A stretch of 64,000 nt of DNA from Acidobacteriota bacterium (GTDB lineage: Bacteria; Acidobacteriota; Vicinamibacteria; Vicinamibacterales; UBA2999), in NCBI GenBank assembly GCA_030697165.1, contig JAUYQQ010000015.1:1-64000 (forward strand), written 5' to 3'. The position numbers were made by a program, and so were the translations under genes. Below the pieces are notes generated by a model. The model ran no database searches and had not been told where the DNA came from. It saw only the letters and a list, made by a program, of their open reading frames with translations. Positions 33,180 through 40,848 of this stretch are shown here, piece after piece (position 1 is the stretch's first letter; the number at the start of each line of letters is the position of its first letter).

Positions 33180-34586
33180 TCACCCCAGATCACGCTCGTG
33201 AGGCCGGGCCATGCGCTCGGGGCGCACCCAGTCGTCGAACTGCGCCGCGGTCACGTGGCCCGACGCCATGGCTGCCTCGCGCAGGGGGCGCCCTTCCCGG
33301 TGGGCAGCGAGCGCGATCGCGGCGGACCGCTCGTAGCCAATGTGGCGCGTGAGCGCCGTGACCAGCATCAGCGACTGCGCCAGGTGTTCGCCAATGCGCG
33401 CCTCGTCGGCCTCTAGTCCGCGCGCGCAGTAGGTGTCGAACGAGGTCACGGCATCGGCCAGTAGCGCGATCGACTCGAGCACGTTGTGCAGGATCACCGG
33501 CTTGAACACGTTCAACTGGAACTGCCCCTGCGAGTTGGCGAAGGCGACCGCGGCATCGTTGCCATAGACCTGCACCGCCACCATCGTCAGCGCCTCACAC
33601 TGGGTCGGGTTGATCTTGCCGGGCATGATCGACGAGCCGGGCTCGTTCTCAGGCAGCCGCAGTTCACCGATGCCGGCGCGGGGCCCCGAGGCGTACAGGC
33701 GCACGTCATTCGCCATCTTCATCAACGCGCCGGCCAGGCCCCTGAGCGCCGCGCTGGTGGCCGCCATGGCGTCGTGGCTCGACAGCGCCGCGACGTGGTT
33801 GGCGGTTTCGTGAAACGGCTGGCCGGTGCCCTCGGCGAGGTACCGCGCGGCCGTGGCGCCGAACTTCGGATGCGCGTTCAACCCGGTACCCACGGCCGTG
33901 GCGCCAAGGGCGAGCGCGTGCAACCCCGGCAGCGTGGCGGTGACACCGGCCAGCGTGTCGTCGATTTGCGCCACCCAGCCGCGAACGACCGCGCCGAGCG
34001 TGATCGGGACGGCGTCCTGCAAGTGCGTGCGGCCCACCATCACGATGGAATCGAAGGCGAGCGCCTTGGCGGCGAGCGTGTCACGCAAGGCCGTGACGGC
34101 CGGCACCAGGCGATGCACCAGTTGCTCGGTCGTCGCGACGTGCATCACGACCGGGAAGCCGTCATTCGAGGACTGCCCCTTGTTGACGTGATCGTTCGGA
34201 TGCACCGGGGCGTGGGTGCCAAACGGCGCGCCAGCGAGTTGATTGGCGCAATTGGCGATCACCTCGTTCGCATTCATGTTGGTCTGGGTCCCCGAGCCGG
34301 TCTGGAAGACCACGAGTGGAAACTCGGCGTCGAGGGCGCCGCCGATGACTTCGTCGGCGGCCTGGATGATCAGGCCGGCGCGATCGGCGCCAAGCTCCCC
34401 CAACTCGGTGTTGGCCTGCGCGGCGGCCTTCTTCAACAGGCCGAGGGCGCGAATCACCGGCCGCGGCCAGATCATTCGCGGGCCGCCAATGGCGAAGTGG
34501 TGCCGCGACCGTTCCGTCTGCGCTCCCCAAAAACGGTCGGCGGCTACCTCAACTGGGCCCAGCGAGTCATGCTCGGTGCGGGTCAT
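33180..34586 (-). CDS. fumC: Class II fumarate hydratase
   Basis: A 468-residue enzyme that interconverts fumarate and L-malate in the citric acid cycle. The ATG at 34586 fits the family's N-terminus ([22 protein letters not shown]). Signature segments are [31 protein letters not shown], the catalytic loop [16 protein letters not shown] and the histidine in [11 protein letters not shown]. Length is normal for the tetrameric, iron-free class. It stands alone; the gene on the right is divergent with 66 bases between. The call is secure at family level; aspartase, the closest alternative, is less likely from the KINPTQCEA segment. Confidence 0.94.
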   Translation of the reverse strand: MTRTEHDSLGPVEVAADRFWGAQTERSRHHFAIGGPRMIWPRPVIRALGLLKKAAAQANTELGELGADRAGLIIQAADEVIGGALDAEFPLVVFQTGSGTQTNMNANEVIANCANQLAGAPFGTHAPVHPNDHVNKGQSSNDGFPVVMHVATTEQLVHRLVPAVTALRDTLAAKALAFDSIVMVGRTHLQDAVPITLGAVVRGWVAQIDDTLAGVTATLPGLHALALGATAVGTGLNAHPKFGATAARYLAEGTGQPFHETANHVAALSSHDAMAATSAALRGLAGALMKMANDVRLYASGPRAGIGELRLPENEPGSSIMPGKINPTQCEALTMVAVQVYGNDAAVAFANSQGQFQLNVFKPVILHNVLESIALLADAVTSFDTYCARGLEADEARIGEHLAQSLMLVTALTRHIGYERSAAIALAAHREGRPLREAAMASGHVTAAQFDDWVRPERMARPHERDLG

Positions 34587-34652
34587 GGCCCCATTCTGAA
34601 CCGTTCCGGGTGGTTCGCAACTTGCAATGACACGGTCAGAGGAAAACAACCG

Positions 34653-35033
34653 ATGAGCTTACGAGATAAATACAGCCACGCCATCCTGACCGCCAAGGGC
34701 CTCCGCATGCAAGGCGCTGCGGAAGAACGCGACGGCAAGCTTCACTTCAAGGGCATGGTCCAGAACCAGGACGAAGTGAACGAGATCTGGACGGCCATCA
34801 AGACCGTGCCCGACTGGCGCAACGACGTCGTGGCCGAGGTCACGATCGACCCCAACGCCAAGCCCGCGGCCGCCACGTACACGGTCAAGGCCGGCGACAC
34901 GCTCAGCAAGATTGCCAAGGAACACCTGGGCGATGCCAACGCCTACATGAAGATCTTCGACGCCAACAAGGGCACCCTGACCGACCCGGACAAGATCAAG
35001 CCCGGCCAGGTCCTGACCATTCCCAAGGGCTGA
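34653..35033 (+). CDS. Kbp/YgaU-like BON-LysM protein
   Basis: A 126-residue protein without a signal peptide. The first 65 residues carry a BON-like alpha-beta fold ([20 protein letters not shown]). Residues about 74-126 are a LysM domain, [20 protein letters not shown], then [16 protein letters not shown]. The length and order match E. coli Kbp (YgaU), a cytoplasmic potassium-binding protein. AGAGGA is present about 10 bases before the ATG. It ends one base before the next gene's start, so they may be one transcript. Confidence 0.82.
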   Translation: MSLRDKYSHAILTAKGLRMQGAAEERDGKLHFKGMVQNQDEVNEIWTAIKTVPDWRNDVVAEVTIDPNAKPAAATYTVKAGDTLSKIAKEHLGDANAYMKIFDANKGTLTDPDKIKPGQVLTIPKG

Positions 35034-35034
35034 C

Positions 35035-35454
35035 GTGCCCGCGCTGAGCGAACAGCTCATCTGGCTCTTCGTGCTCGCCGCCCCGGTCGCATGTATCGCA
35101 TGGACGGTGACGCACGAAGCGCTGTTTGATGAGTTCAACCAGTTCTGCGTCGACAAGAGCAAGAGTTGCTCGACGCTGGCGCAGCGCAAGTTCTTCTACT
35201 TGTTTACTTGCGAGTACTGCTTCAGCCACTACGTGGCGGCCGGCGTCGTCTGGCTGACCGGCTTCACGCTGCTGGTGCCCGGCTGGCGGGGCGCGTTGCT
35301 CGCCTGGTTCACGCTGGTGTGGGTCGCCAACATCTACACCAGCCTGTACGGCCGCCTCAGGCTCGACATCAAGCGCGAACGGGTCGAGATCCAGGCGGAA
35401 GAGCTCGCGGTCGATAGCGCGGCCGCGCCCCTCAAGAGCGTCAAGCGCGCGTGA
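35035..35454 (+). CDS. Small membrane protein with a CxxC motif
   Basis: A 139-residue protein from a GTG at 35035. Three hydrophobic segments are visible: [18 protein letters not shown] near the N-terminus, [17 protein letters not shown], and [18 protein letters not shown]. Between the first two, CVDKSKSC and [10 protein letters not shown] hold four cysteines that could bind metal. The C-terminal tail is charged. I do not recognise the family; it might be a relative of small DUF1360-type proteins. Its 3' end overlaps the convergent Rieske gene by 14 bases. Confidence 0.6.
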   Translation: MPALSEQLIWLFVLAAPVACIAWTVTHEALFDEFNQFCVDKSKSCSTLAQRKFFYLFTCEYCFSHYVAAGVVWLTGFTLLVPGWRGALLAWFTLVWVANIYTSLYGRLRLDIKRERVEIQAEELAVDSAAAPLKSVKRA

Positions 35455-36949
35455 GCCCGACGTTCGCCGGGCCGCTCATCACCTCGCCAAACCGGTCGAA
35501 ACGCGAGCCGTGGCAGGGGCAATCCCACGACTTCTCCGCGGCGTTCCAGGCGACGATGCAGCCGAGGTGCGGACAGGCCGCCGACCGTTCGTGAAGCGCG
35601 CCGGTCGGGTCGCGATAGACAGCGACTTTGGCCGTGCCCCGGCGGACCACCGCGCCGCTGTCCTGCGCGATCTCCTCGACTGACTCGACATCGCCCGGCG
35701 TCAACCACTGGGCGTACTGGGCCGCAACATTCGCGGTCTCCCGCACAAACTCACCCGACGCGCGTAGCGTCTTGCGCGACGGGTCGTACAAGGCCTGCCA
35801 CGGGTTGGGCCGGCCCAGGATCAGATCGGTGAGCAGGATGCCGCCGATTGTCCCGTGCGTCATGCCCATCCCGGAATCACCGGTCACGATGAAGACGTTG
35901 TCGTGGTCGAGGGGGTTGCGGCCAATGAAGGCGAGTCCGTCCACCGTTTCCATCACTTGCCCGGACCACTTGTAGCTCAGCTCGCCGGCCATGGGGAACC
36001 GCTCGCGCGCCCACGCCTCCAGGCGCGCGTGACGCGCGTCGCCGTCGTCGGCCTGTCCGGTCTTGTGGTCCTCCCCGCCAACGATCAGCACGTCGTGGTC
36101 GCCGTCGGGCAGTGACTGCAGGCGCACGTAGTGATACGGATCAGCTGTGTCCCAGAACAACGCGCGGCCGACAGCGCCGCGCGGCACCAGCATCCCAACG
36201 ACGTACGACAGGTAGGGCGCCTGCTTGGTATGGATCACCACCAGGTCGTTCACCGGGCTGTTGGTCGCCACGACCACGGCGCCGGCGGTCACCACGCCGC
36301 CACGGGTCGTGACCGTGGCCGGCTGGCCGCCCTGGATGACATCGGCGTGCGAGCCCGCATAGATCCGGCCGCCAGCGCGCTCGATCGCCCCCGCCAGTCC
36401 AGCCAGGTACTTCAATGGATGGAATTGTCCCTGGTTGGGAAATCGCAGGCACGGGCCCGTGTCCCACGCCAGCGGCGCACGGCCGATCTTCGCGACGTTG
36501 TGGAGTCCGGCGCGATGCGCCGCCGCCAGTTCGAGGTCCAGTTCGTCCTCGCCCTGCCCGGTCGCCGCGAACAGGTAGCCTTCGACGCGTTCGAAGTCGC
36601 ACGCGATCCGCTCGCGGCCCACGATCGACTCGATGCGGTCGATGGCGGCGGTGTGGCTGTCGGCGGCCAGCCGCGCGCCGCCTTCTCCGTGCAAACGCTC
36701 GAGATGGTAGTAGCGATCATCAAGGGCGTTGGCCAAGTGAGCCGTGGTCACGGCGGTCGCCCCCCCGCCGACGCGGCCGTCATCGAGCACCACCACCGAC
36801 TTCCCAACTTGAGTCAGCAGATAGGCCGTCGTCAGCCCGGCAATGCCGGCGCCGACCACACAGACGTCGGCCGTCACATCGGCGACCAGGGGAGAAAACG
36901 CGGGAACGCTCGCGGTGGATTCCCAAACCGGTTCGTTACGGAGCGGCAT
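35441..36949 (-). CDS. FAD-dependent oxidoreductase with C-terminal Rieske domain
   Basis: A 502-residue redox enzyme. The ATG at 36949 gives a normal FAD N-terminus: [21 protein letters not shown] is the GxGxxG dinucleotide fold. The DAO-type domain runs to about residue 370, with [14 protein letters not shown] near its end. Residues about 400-502 form a Rieske [2Fe-2S] domain: [10 protein letters not shown] and [12 protein letters not shown] give the C-x-H/C-x-x-H ligand pairs. Electrons would pass from substrate-reduced FAD to the cluster. No signal peptide. Just upstream is a 9-bp tandem repeat. Confidence 0.88.
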   Translation of the reverse strand: MPLRNEPVWESTASVPAFSPLVADVTADVCVVGAGIAGLTTAYLLTQVGKSVVVLDDGRVGGGATAVTTAHLANALDDRYYHLERLHGEGGARLAADSHTAAIDRIESIVGRERIACDFERVEGYLFAATGQGEDELDLELAAAHRAGLHNVAKIGRAPLAWDTGPCLRFPNQGQFHPLKYLAGLAGAIERAGGRIYAGSHADVIQGGQPATVTTRGGVVTAGAVVVATNSPVNDLVVIHTKQAPYLSYVVGMLVPRGAVGRALFWDTADPYHYVRLQSLPDGDHDVLIVGGEDHKTGQADDGDARHARLEAWARERFPMAGELSYKWSGQVMETVDGLAFIGRNPLDHDNVFIVTGDSGMGMTHGTIGGILLTDLILGRPNPWQALYDPSRKTLRASGEFVRETANVAAQYAQWLTPGDVESVEEIAQDSGAVVRRGTAKVAVYRDPTGALHERSAACPHLGCIVAWNAAEKSWDCPCHGSRFDRFGEVMSGPANVGLTRA

Positions 36950-36981
36950 GGCGGTACAGCAAGCAACCATCATGCCCAACG

Positions 36982-37026
36982 GCACCTTAGGCACCTTAGG
37001 CACCCTAGGCACCCTAGGCACCCTTG
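36982..37026. repeat. 9-bp tandem repeat between divergent genes
   Basis: Five head-to-tail units of GCACCTTAG or GCACCCTAG lie in the gap between the Rieske oxidoreductase and efpL. The first two units are of one type, the next two of the other, and the last is imperfect. It sits where the promoters of both genes should be. Confidence 0.9.
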
Positions 37027-37039
37027 ATACAATGCCGCG

Positions 37040-37615
37040 ATGGCTGCACTGCTGGAAGCGATTGAGATCAAGCGCAAGGCGTATTTCGAGTACGAGAACG
37101 CTCCCTACCACTGCCTGGACGTCGAGGTGTCAAAACCGACGGCCCGGGGCGGGCAAACCCTCGTGCGCCTGAAGATGCGCAACCTGATCACCCGCGCGGT
37201 CTTCGACAAGACCTTCAAGGCGGGCGAGAAGTTTGCCGAGCCGGATCTCGTGATGTCGTCGGCCACCTTCTCCTATGCCGACGCCGACGGTTTTCACTTC
37301 ATGGACCAGGAATCGTTCGAGACGCACACGCTCGGCAGCGAGATCCTGGGCGACGACCGCGGCCTGCTGGTCGACAACGTCGAGGTGCAGATTCACCGCT
37401 ATAACGGCCAGCCGATTGGCATCGTGTTTCCGCCCCACGTTGAGCTCACGGTCGCATCCACTGAAATGGGGGTGCGGGGCAACACGGCGAGCGGCAGCGT
37501 GACCAAGCCGGCGGTGCTCGAGACCGGCATGGAGATCCAGGTGCCGTTGTTCATCAAGGAAGGCGAGAAGGTCAAGGTCCACACCGAGACCCGCGAATTC
37601 GCCGGCCGAGCGTGA
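37040..37615 (+). CDS. efpL: Elongation factor P-like protein EfpL (YeiP subfamily)
   Basis: A 191-residue translation factor with three domains: KOW-like (1-65), an OB domain and a C-terminal OB domain ending [20 protein letters not shown] proteins enter the ribosomal E site to relieve stalls at polyproline. The loop [18 protein letters not shown] carries Arg36 at its tip and is two residues longer than the KPGKGG loop of standard EF-P; SPTARGAATLYKMRF of E. coli YeiP is the close match. It is therefore the EfpL paralogue rather than EF-P itself. It reads away from the FAD gene, with a dispersed hairpin after it. Confidence 0.85.
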   Translation: MAALLEAIEIKRKAYFEYENAPYHCLDVEVSKPTARGGQTLVRLKMRNLITRAVFDKTFKAGEKFAEPDLVMSSATFSYADADGFHFMDQESFETHTLGSEILGDDRGLLVDNVEVQIHRYNGQPIGIVFPPHVELTVASTEMGVRGNTASGSVTKPAVLETGMEIQVPLFIKEGEKVKVHTETREFAGRA

Positions 37616-37621
37616 TAAACA

Positions 37622-37686
37622 GGAACAGGAGATAAAGAGATCAGGAGGACCAGAATGTTTCTCTTATCCTCTTGAACTCCTGTTAA
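37622..37686. repeat. AACAGGAG-arm inverted repeat (copy 1)
   Basis: AACAGGAG (37624-37631) pairs with CTCCTGTT (37677-37684), with an inner stem AAGAGA (37635-37640) and TCTCTT (37660-37665). It lies between convergent genes, where it may act as a terminator, though no T-tract follows. A related structure is at 52622-52688. Confidence 0.75.
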
Positions 37687-38298
37687 TTACAGGCGAAGTA
37701 GCAAGCCAATCGTGAATCGGGAGTAGCTGATCCGCCGGCCCACCCGAGCCAGCGAGCCGTCATCGCCGGTGAAGCTGCGCACGTGCCGCAGATCGAAGCG
37801 GATGCCGACGTTGTTGGTCAGCAGCAGCGCCTGGGCACCGACGCCGATCTTGAAGGCCGGCACCGTGCGTCGCACCAGGAAGATCTCCAGGAAGTCCTGC
37901 GCGTGCGCGTTGATCAACCCGATACCGACGATGGCGTAGGGCCTCAGGCCGCCCCGGGTGACCGCATCAGGCAGGGTCAGGATGACGCTGCCCGTCAGGT
38001 CGAGCACGTAGCTGCCGGGTTTGATCAGCGGCAGGCTGTCGTCGTTCTCGAAGAAGCCCGGCATGTAGCCGAAATCCACTTCGTAACCGAGCCAGCCGTC
38101 GCCCAACACCGACACCGACCCGCCAAGGGCGATGGAAGCCCGTCCCGCCGCGATCTCCAGATCAACGATCGAGGTATCGCCGCCAAACTTTACGCCTGCG
38201 TAAGGCACGGCAAAAATGTCCTGGGCACTCGCCGGCGCCGCCAGTACCACGAGCGTCAACCAGATGAAGGTCGCGCGTTGGATGGCAGACGGCAGCAT
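37687..38298 (-). CDS. Small outer-membrane beta-barrel protein
   Basis: A 203-residue exported protein with signal peptide FIWLTLVVLAAPASAQ. The mature part alternates polar and non-polar residues in short strands separated by Gly-rich turns (GDGWLGYEVDFGYMPGFF, GGLRPYAIVGIGLINAHAQ, NNVGIRFDLRHVRSF) and ends SYSRFTIGLLLRL. This is the pattern of an 8-strand OmpA/OmpW-like barrel of the outer membrane beta-barrel family. A function cannot be named. It lies downstream, in the same direction, of the beta-lactamase-fold gene. Confidence 0.75.
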   Translation of the reverse strand: MLPSAIQRATFIWLTLVVLAAPASAQDIFAVPYAGVKFGGDTSIVDLEIAAGRASIALGGSVSVLGDGWLGYEVDFGYMPGFFENDDSLPLIKPGSYVLDLTGSVILTLPDAVTRGGLRPYAIVGIGLINAHAQDFLEIFLVRRTVPAFKIGVGAQALLLTNNVGIRFDLRHVRSFTGDDGSLARVGRRISYSRFTIGLLLRL

Positions 38299-38315
38299 GG
38301 AGCGGCAGTCGCAGT

Positions 38316-39377
38316 TTAGATGAAGAGGCGCAAGAAGATCTTCACAAACGGCGAGGTGGTGACGTCGCCCTTCTCGAGCTCATAGGTGTTGGCGAGGCCG
38401 CCGCTGTTGGACAGCAGCACCAGCGTCAGCCGTTTCGACGGCATCTTCACGATCAGCGCCGAGGCCGCGTCTGGAATGTGGCCGAAGGTCCAGACCAGCC
38501 GTTCCTGCGAGGTGGTCTGGACGAACCAGCCCTGGCCGGTCGGCGCGGCGGCGCCGGTGTCGAACATGAACGGCGTCCACATCTTGTCGAGCGTGCTCAG
38601 GCTGATCGGCACGTTGTTGATGTTGTCGTCGAGCTCGGCCTCGAAGCCGGCCAGGTCGCGCGCCGACGACACCATGCCTCCCGAGGCGTCCAGTCCGTAC
38701 GGCGGATACGACGAGGGCTGCGCCTGGCGGTTGCGGTCGATCCGGTACGGCTTGGCCAGGCGCGTCAGCCGGTCCTGGTACTGCGCGACGCGCGCTGGAT
38801 CGAACAGGTCGCGCGCGGCCTGCCCACTCGGCTGGCCCAGGTCGAGCCCGGGCACCGATGAGGTCATCGCGAGGCTCTGCAGAATCTCGTCGGCGAGGGC
38901 CACGCGGAAGGGCCGCTTGGTGCAGTCCTCCACAACCGGGGTGAGCGCGGCATACCGGCTGGGATCGTAGACATAGCGGCCCTCGGACACGTGGGCCAGG
39001 ACGTGGCGCACGCTGGCGTCCTCGGGGAAGGCCGGCACCCACTTGCGCATGCCGGTATCGACCTCCAGGGCGAGCCGGTCGGTGCAGATCGCGAGCAGCA
39101 CCGCGCTCATGGCCTGGGTCACCCCGCCAATGGGATAGAGGGTATCGGGCGTGGCGCGCACCTTGTTTTCGACGTCGGAGAAGCCATAGCCCTTTTCCCA
39201 CTCGATGCGGTTATTGCGCACGATCACGGCCGACAGGCCCGGCATACCAATCTGCTGGGCGAGCGGTTCGAGGTACCGCTCGAAGATCTGGTACGGTAAT
39301 TCCTGCGCAGAACCCCGCGGGACCAGCAAAAAGCTGGCGCCAATCGCCGCGATCAGGGAAAATAGGGGCAGTTTCAT
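38316..39377 (-). CDS. Beta-lactamase-fold serine-hydrolase homologue lacking catalytic residues
   Basis: A 353-residue exported protein from the ATG at 39377, with signal peptide LFSLIAAIGASFLLVPRGSA. The overall pattern is that of class C beta-lactamase-like serine hydrolases: GMPGLSAVIVRNNRIEWEKGYGFSD, TLYPIGGVTQAMSAVLL, YGLDASGGMVSSARDLAGFE, and a C-terminal strand. However, the active-site SxxK (expected as SVTK) reads GVTQ, so both Ser and Lys are lost, and the usual YxN is also not found. It should be unable to make an acyl enzyme, so it is probably a binding protein. Confidence 0.8.
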   Translation of the reverse strand: MKLPLFSLIAAIGASFLLVPRGSAQELPYQIFERYLEPLAQQIGMPGLSAVIVRNNRIEWEKGYGFSDVENKVRATPDTLYPIGGVTQAMSAVLLAICTDRLALEVDTGMRKWVPAFPEDASVRHVLAHVSEGRYVYDPSRYAALTPVVEDCTKRPFRVALADEILQSLAMTSSVPGLDLGQPSGQAARDLFDPARVAQYQDRLTRLAKPYRIDRNRQAQPSSYPPYGLDASGGMVSSARDLAGFEAELDDNINNVPISLSTLDKMWTPFMFDTGAAAPTGQGWFVQTTSQERLVWTFGHIPDAASALIVKMPSKRLTLVLLSNSGGLANTYELEKGDVTTSPFVKIFLRLFI

Positions 39378-39460
39378 TATTTTTTGGGCGCAGACCCGAT
39401 CATACCAGTCCCAATTCGCCGTTACGTGTGCTAAAGTCTGCCGGAACTTCGATTTAGCTG

Positions 39461-40030
39461 ATGAGCTCAACCCGTCCGTACTACGTCCGAAACCTCGTGA
39501 GAGCGGTCTGCCTGCTCAGCTTGCTGGCCGTGTCGGCCGCCCCGGCTGCGGCCCAGGCTGCCGAAACGCTGCGCGTGAAGACGCTCAATCGCGACGGACG
39601 GGTGTTGGTCACGTTCGCGCTCGACGGCGGTCTCACCGACGAAATGAAGGCCGTGGTGCAAAGCGGCCTGCGCACCGTGTTCACCTACACCGTTGAACTC
39701 AAGCTCAAGGTGCCGGCGTGGGTCGATCGCACCGTGGCGTCGGCCGTGGTCTCGACCAGCGTCGACTTCGACAACCTGACCCGTCGCCACACCATCTCGC
39801 GCGCGCTCGACGGCCGGGTCGAGGAATCGTTCGTCGTGGAAGACCCCGCCCAGGTGGCGCAGATGGTCACCCAGTTCGACCGCCTGCCGCTCTTCGACAC
39901 CAAGATCCTCGAAGCCAATCGCGAGTACTACGTCCTCGTGAAAGCCGATGCGCGCCCGCGCAGCACCGCCTCGCTCTGGCCCTTCTCGGGCACCGCGAGC
40001 GGATCCGCGAAGTTCACGTTCATCAAGTAA
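39461..40030 (+). CDS. DUF4390-like exported protein
   Basis: A 189-residue protein with signal peptide AVCLLSLLAVSAAPAAAQA. The mature part (VLVTFALDGGLTDEMKAVVQSGL, TFTYTVELKLK-type strand FTYTVELKLKVP, TRRHTISRALDGRVEESF) matches the pattern of DUF4390 proteins, which accompany sensor kinases in other bacteria; function is unknown. It ends with KFTFIK. It starts about 83 bases from the divergent beta-lactamase-fold gene and is followed after 15 bases by yciH. Confidence 0.7.
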   Translation: MSSTRPYYVRNLVRAVCLLSLLAVSAAPAAAQAAETLRVKTLNRDGRVLVTFALDGGLTDEMKAVVQSGLRTVFTYTVELKLKVPAWVDRTVASAVVSTSVDFDNLTRRHTISRALDGRVEESFVVEDPAQVAQMVTQFDRLPLFDTKILEANREYYVLVKADARPRSTASLWPFSGTASGSAKFTFIK

Positions 40031-40045
40031 TCGCGCCCCGGGGCG

Positions 40046-40399
40046 ATGAGCAACTCGCGCCTCGTCTACTCCACCGATAAAGGTCAGACGTGCCCGAAGT
40101 GCGGCTGGCCGGTCGGCGACTGCCAGTGCAGCAAGAGGTTCGCCGCCGGCGAGCAGCCGGTGCCGCCGCGCGTGGTCGCCAAGCTGAGGCTCGAGAAGGC
40201 CGGGCGCGGCGGCAAGTCGGTAACAGTCGTGTATGACCTGCCGCGCAACACCGCGTTCCTGAAAGACCTGTGCGGCGAGCTGAAGCGCGCCTGTGGCACT
40301 GGCGGAGCGGTTCGCGAGAACACGGTCGAAATCCAGGGCGACCTGCGCGAGCGCGTCCGTGAGGTTCTGGCGAAGAGGGGATACGCCATCAAAGGCTGA
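40046..40399 (+). CDS. yciH: YciH/SUI1-family translation-initiation-type protein
   Basis: A 117-residue protein. An N-terminal zinc knuckle (CPKCGWPVGDCQC) precedes a SUI1/eIF1 domain: VVAKLRLEKAGRGGKSVTVVYDL, then FLKDLCGELKRACGTGGAVRENTVEIQGD, then VREVLAKRGYAIKG. SUI1 proteins influence start-codon selection; bacterial YciH has been linked to repression of translation under stress. The zinc knuckle is longer than in E. coli YciH but common in other phyla. The gene follows the DUF4390-like gene closely. Confidence 0.88.
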   Translation: MSNSRLVYSTDKGQTCPKCGWPVGDCQCSKRFAAGEQPVPPRVVAKLRLEKAGRGGKSVTVVYDLPRNTAFLKDLCGELKRACGTGGAVRENTVEIQGDLRERVREVLAKRGYAIKG

Positions 40400-40441
40400 A
40401 CTGGCCCACTTCGTGCATCCTCTCGTCACGGAGGATTTCGC

Positions 40442-40831
40442 ATGCAGATTTCACAAAAAGTAGTCACGCTGTTCCTAGTTCCGGCACTTCTCTTCTCAAC
40501 TCAGGCATATGCGCAGCAGGCCCGCGTCGTGGACGCCGTCGCGCTGCACCAGGCGCTTGCCGACAAGACCGCCACCGAGAACTCGCAGCGTGAGCTGGTT
40601 CTCCAGGTGCTCGATCGTTCCGACGCCCGGGAGATGGCTGCCCGCTTGGGCCTCAGCGTCGAACAGGCCAACTCGGCCGTGGCGACCCTGAGCGGCGCCG
40701 AACTCAACACGCTCGCCCAGCACGCGGCCGCCGTTGACGCCAGCGCGCTGGCCGGCGGTGCCAGCACCATCGTCATCTCGCTGACGACCCTGCTGCTGAT
40801 CCTGATCATCGTCATCCTGCTGGCCAACTGA
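40442..40831 (+). CDS. PA2779-like membrane protein
   Basis: A 129-residue protein with signal peptide VTLFLVPALLFSTQAYAQ, a helical middle (LVLQVLDRSDAREMAARLGLSVEQANSA, then LSGAELNTLAQHAA) and a C-terminal membrane helix TLLLILIIVILLAN. This layout matches the PA2779/DUF6627 family. Members are found next to a PA2778-type C39-like cysteine peptidase, and the next gene here is exactly that. The pair likely forms an envelope module, but its role is not established. Confidence 0.82.
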   Translation: MQISQKVVTLFLVPALLFSTQAYAQQARVVDAVALHQALADKTATENSQRELVLQVLDRSDAREMAARLGLSVEQANSAVATLSGAELNTLAQHAAAVDASALAGGASTIVISLTTLLLILIIVILLAN

Positions 40832-40848
40832 TCCAGCGCACGACGACC

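Noticed and set aside
36982-37026. Coding extension of the Rieske gene through the 9-bp repeat
   Set aside because: It would give [14 protein letters not shown] ahead of the FAD domain, with no ribosome site; the ATG at 36949 fits the family.
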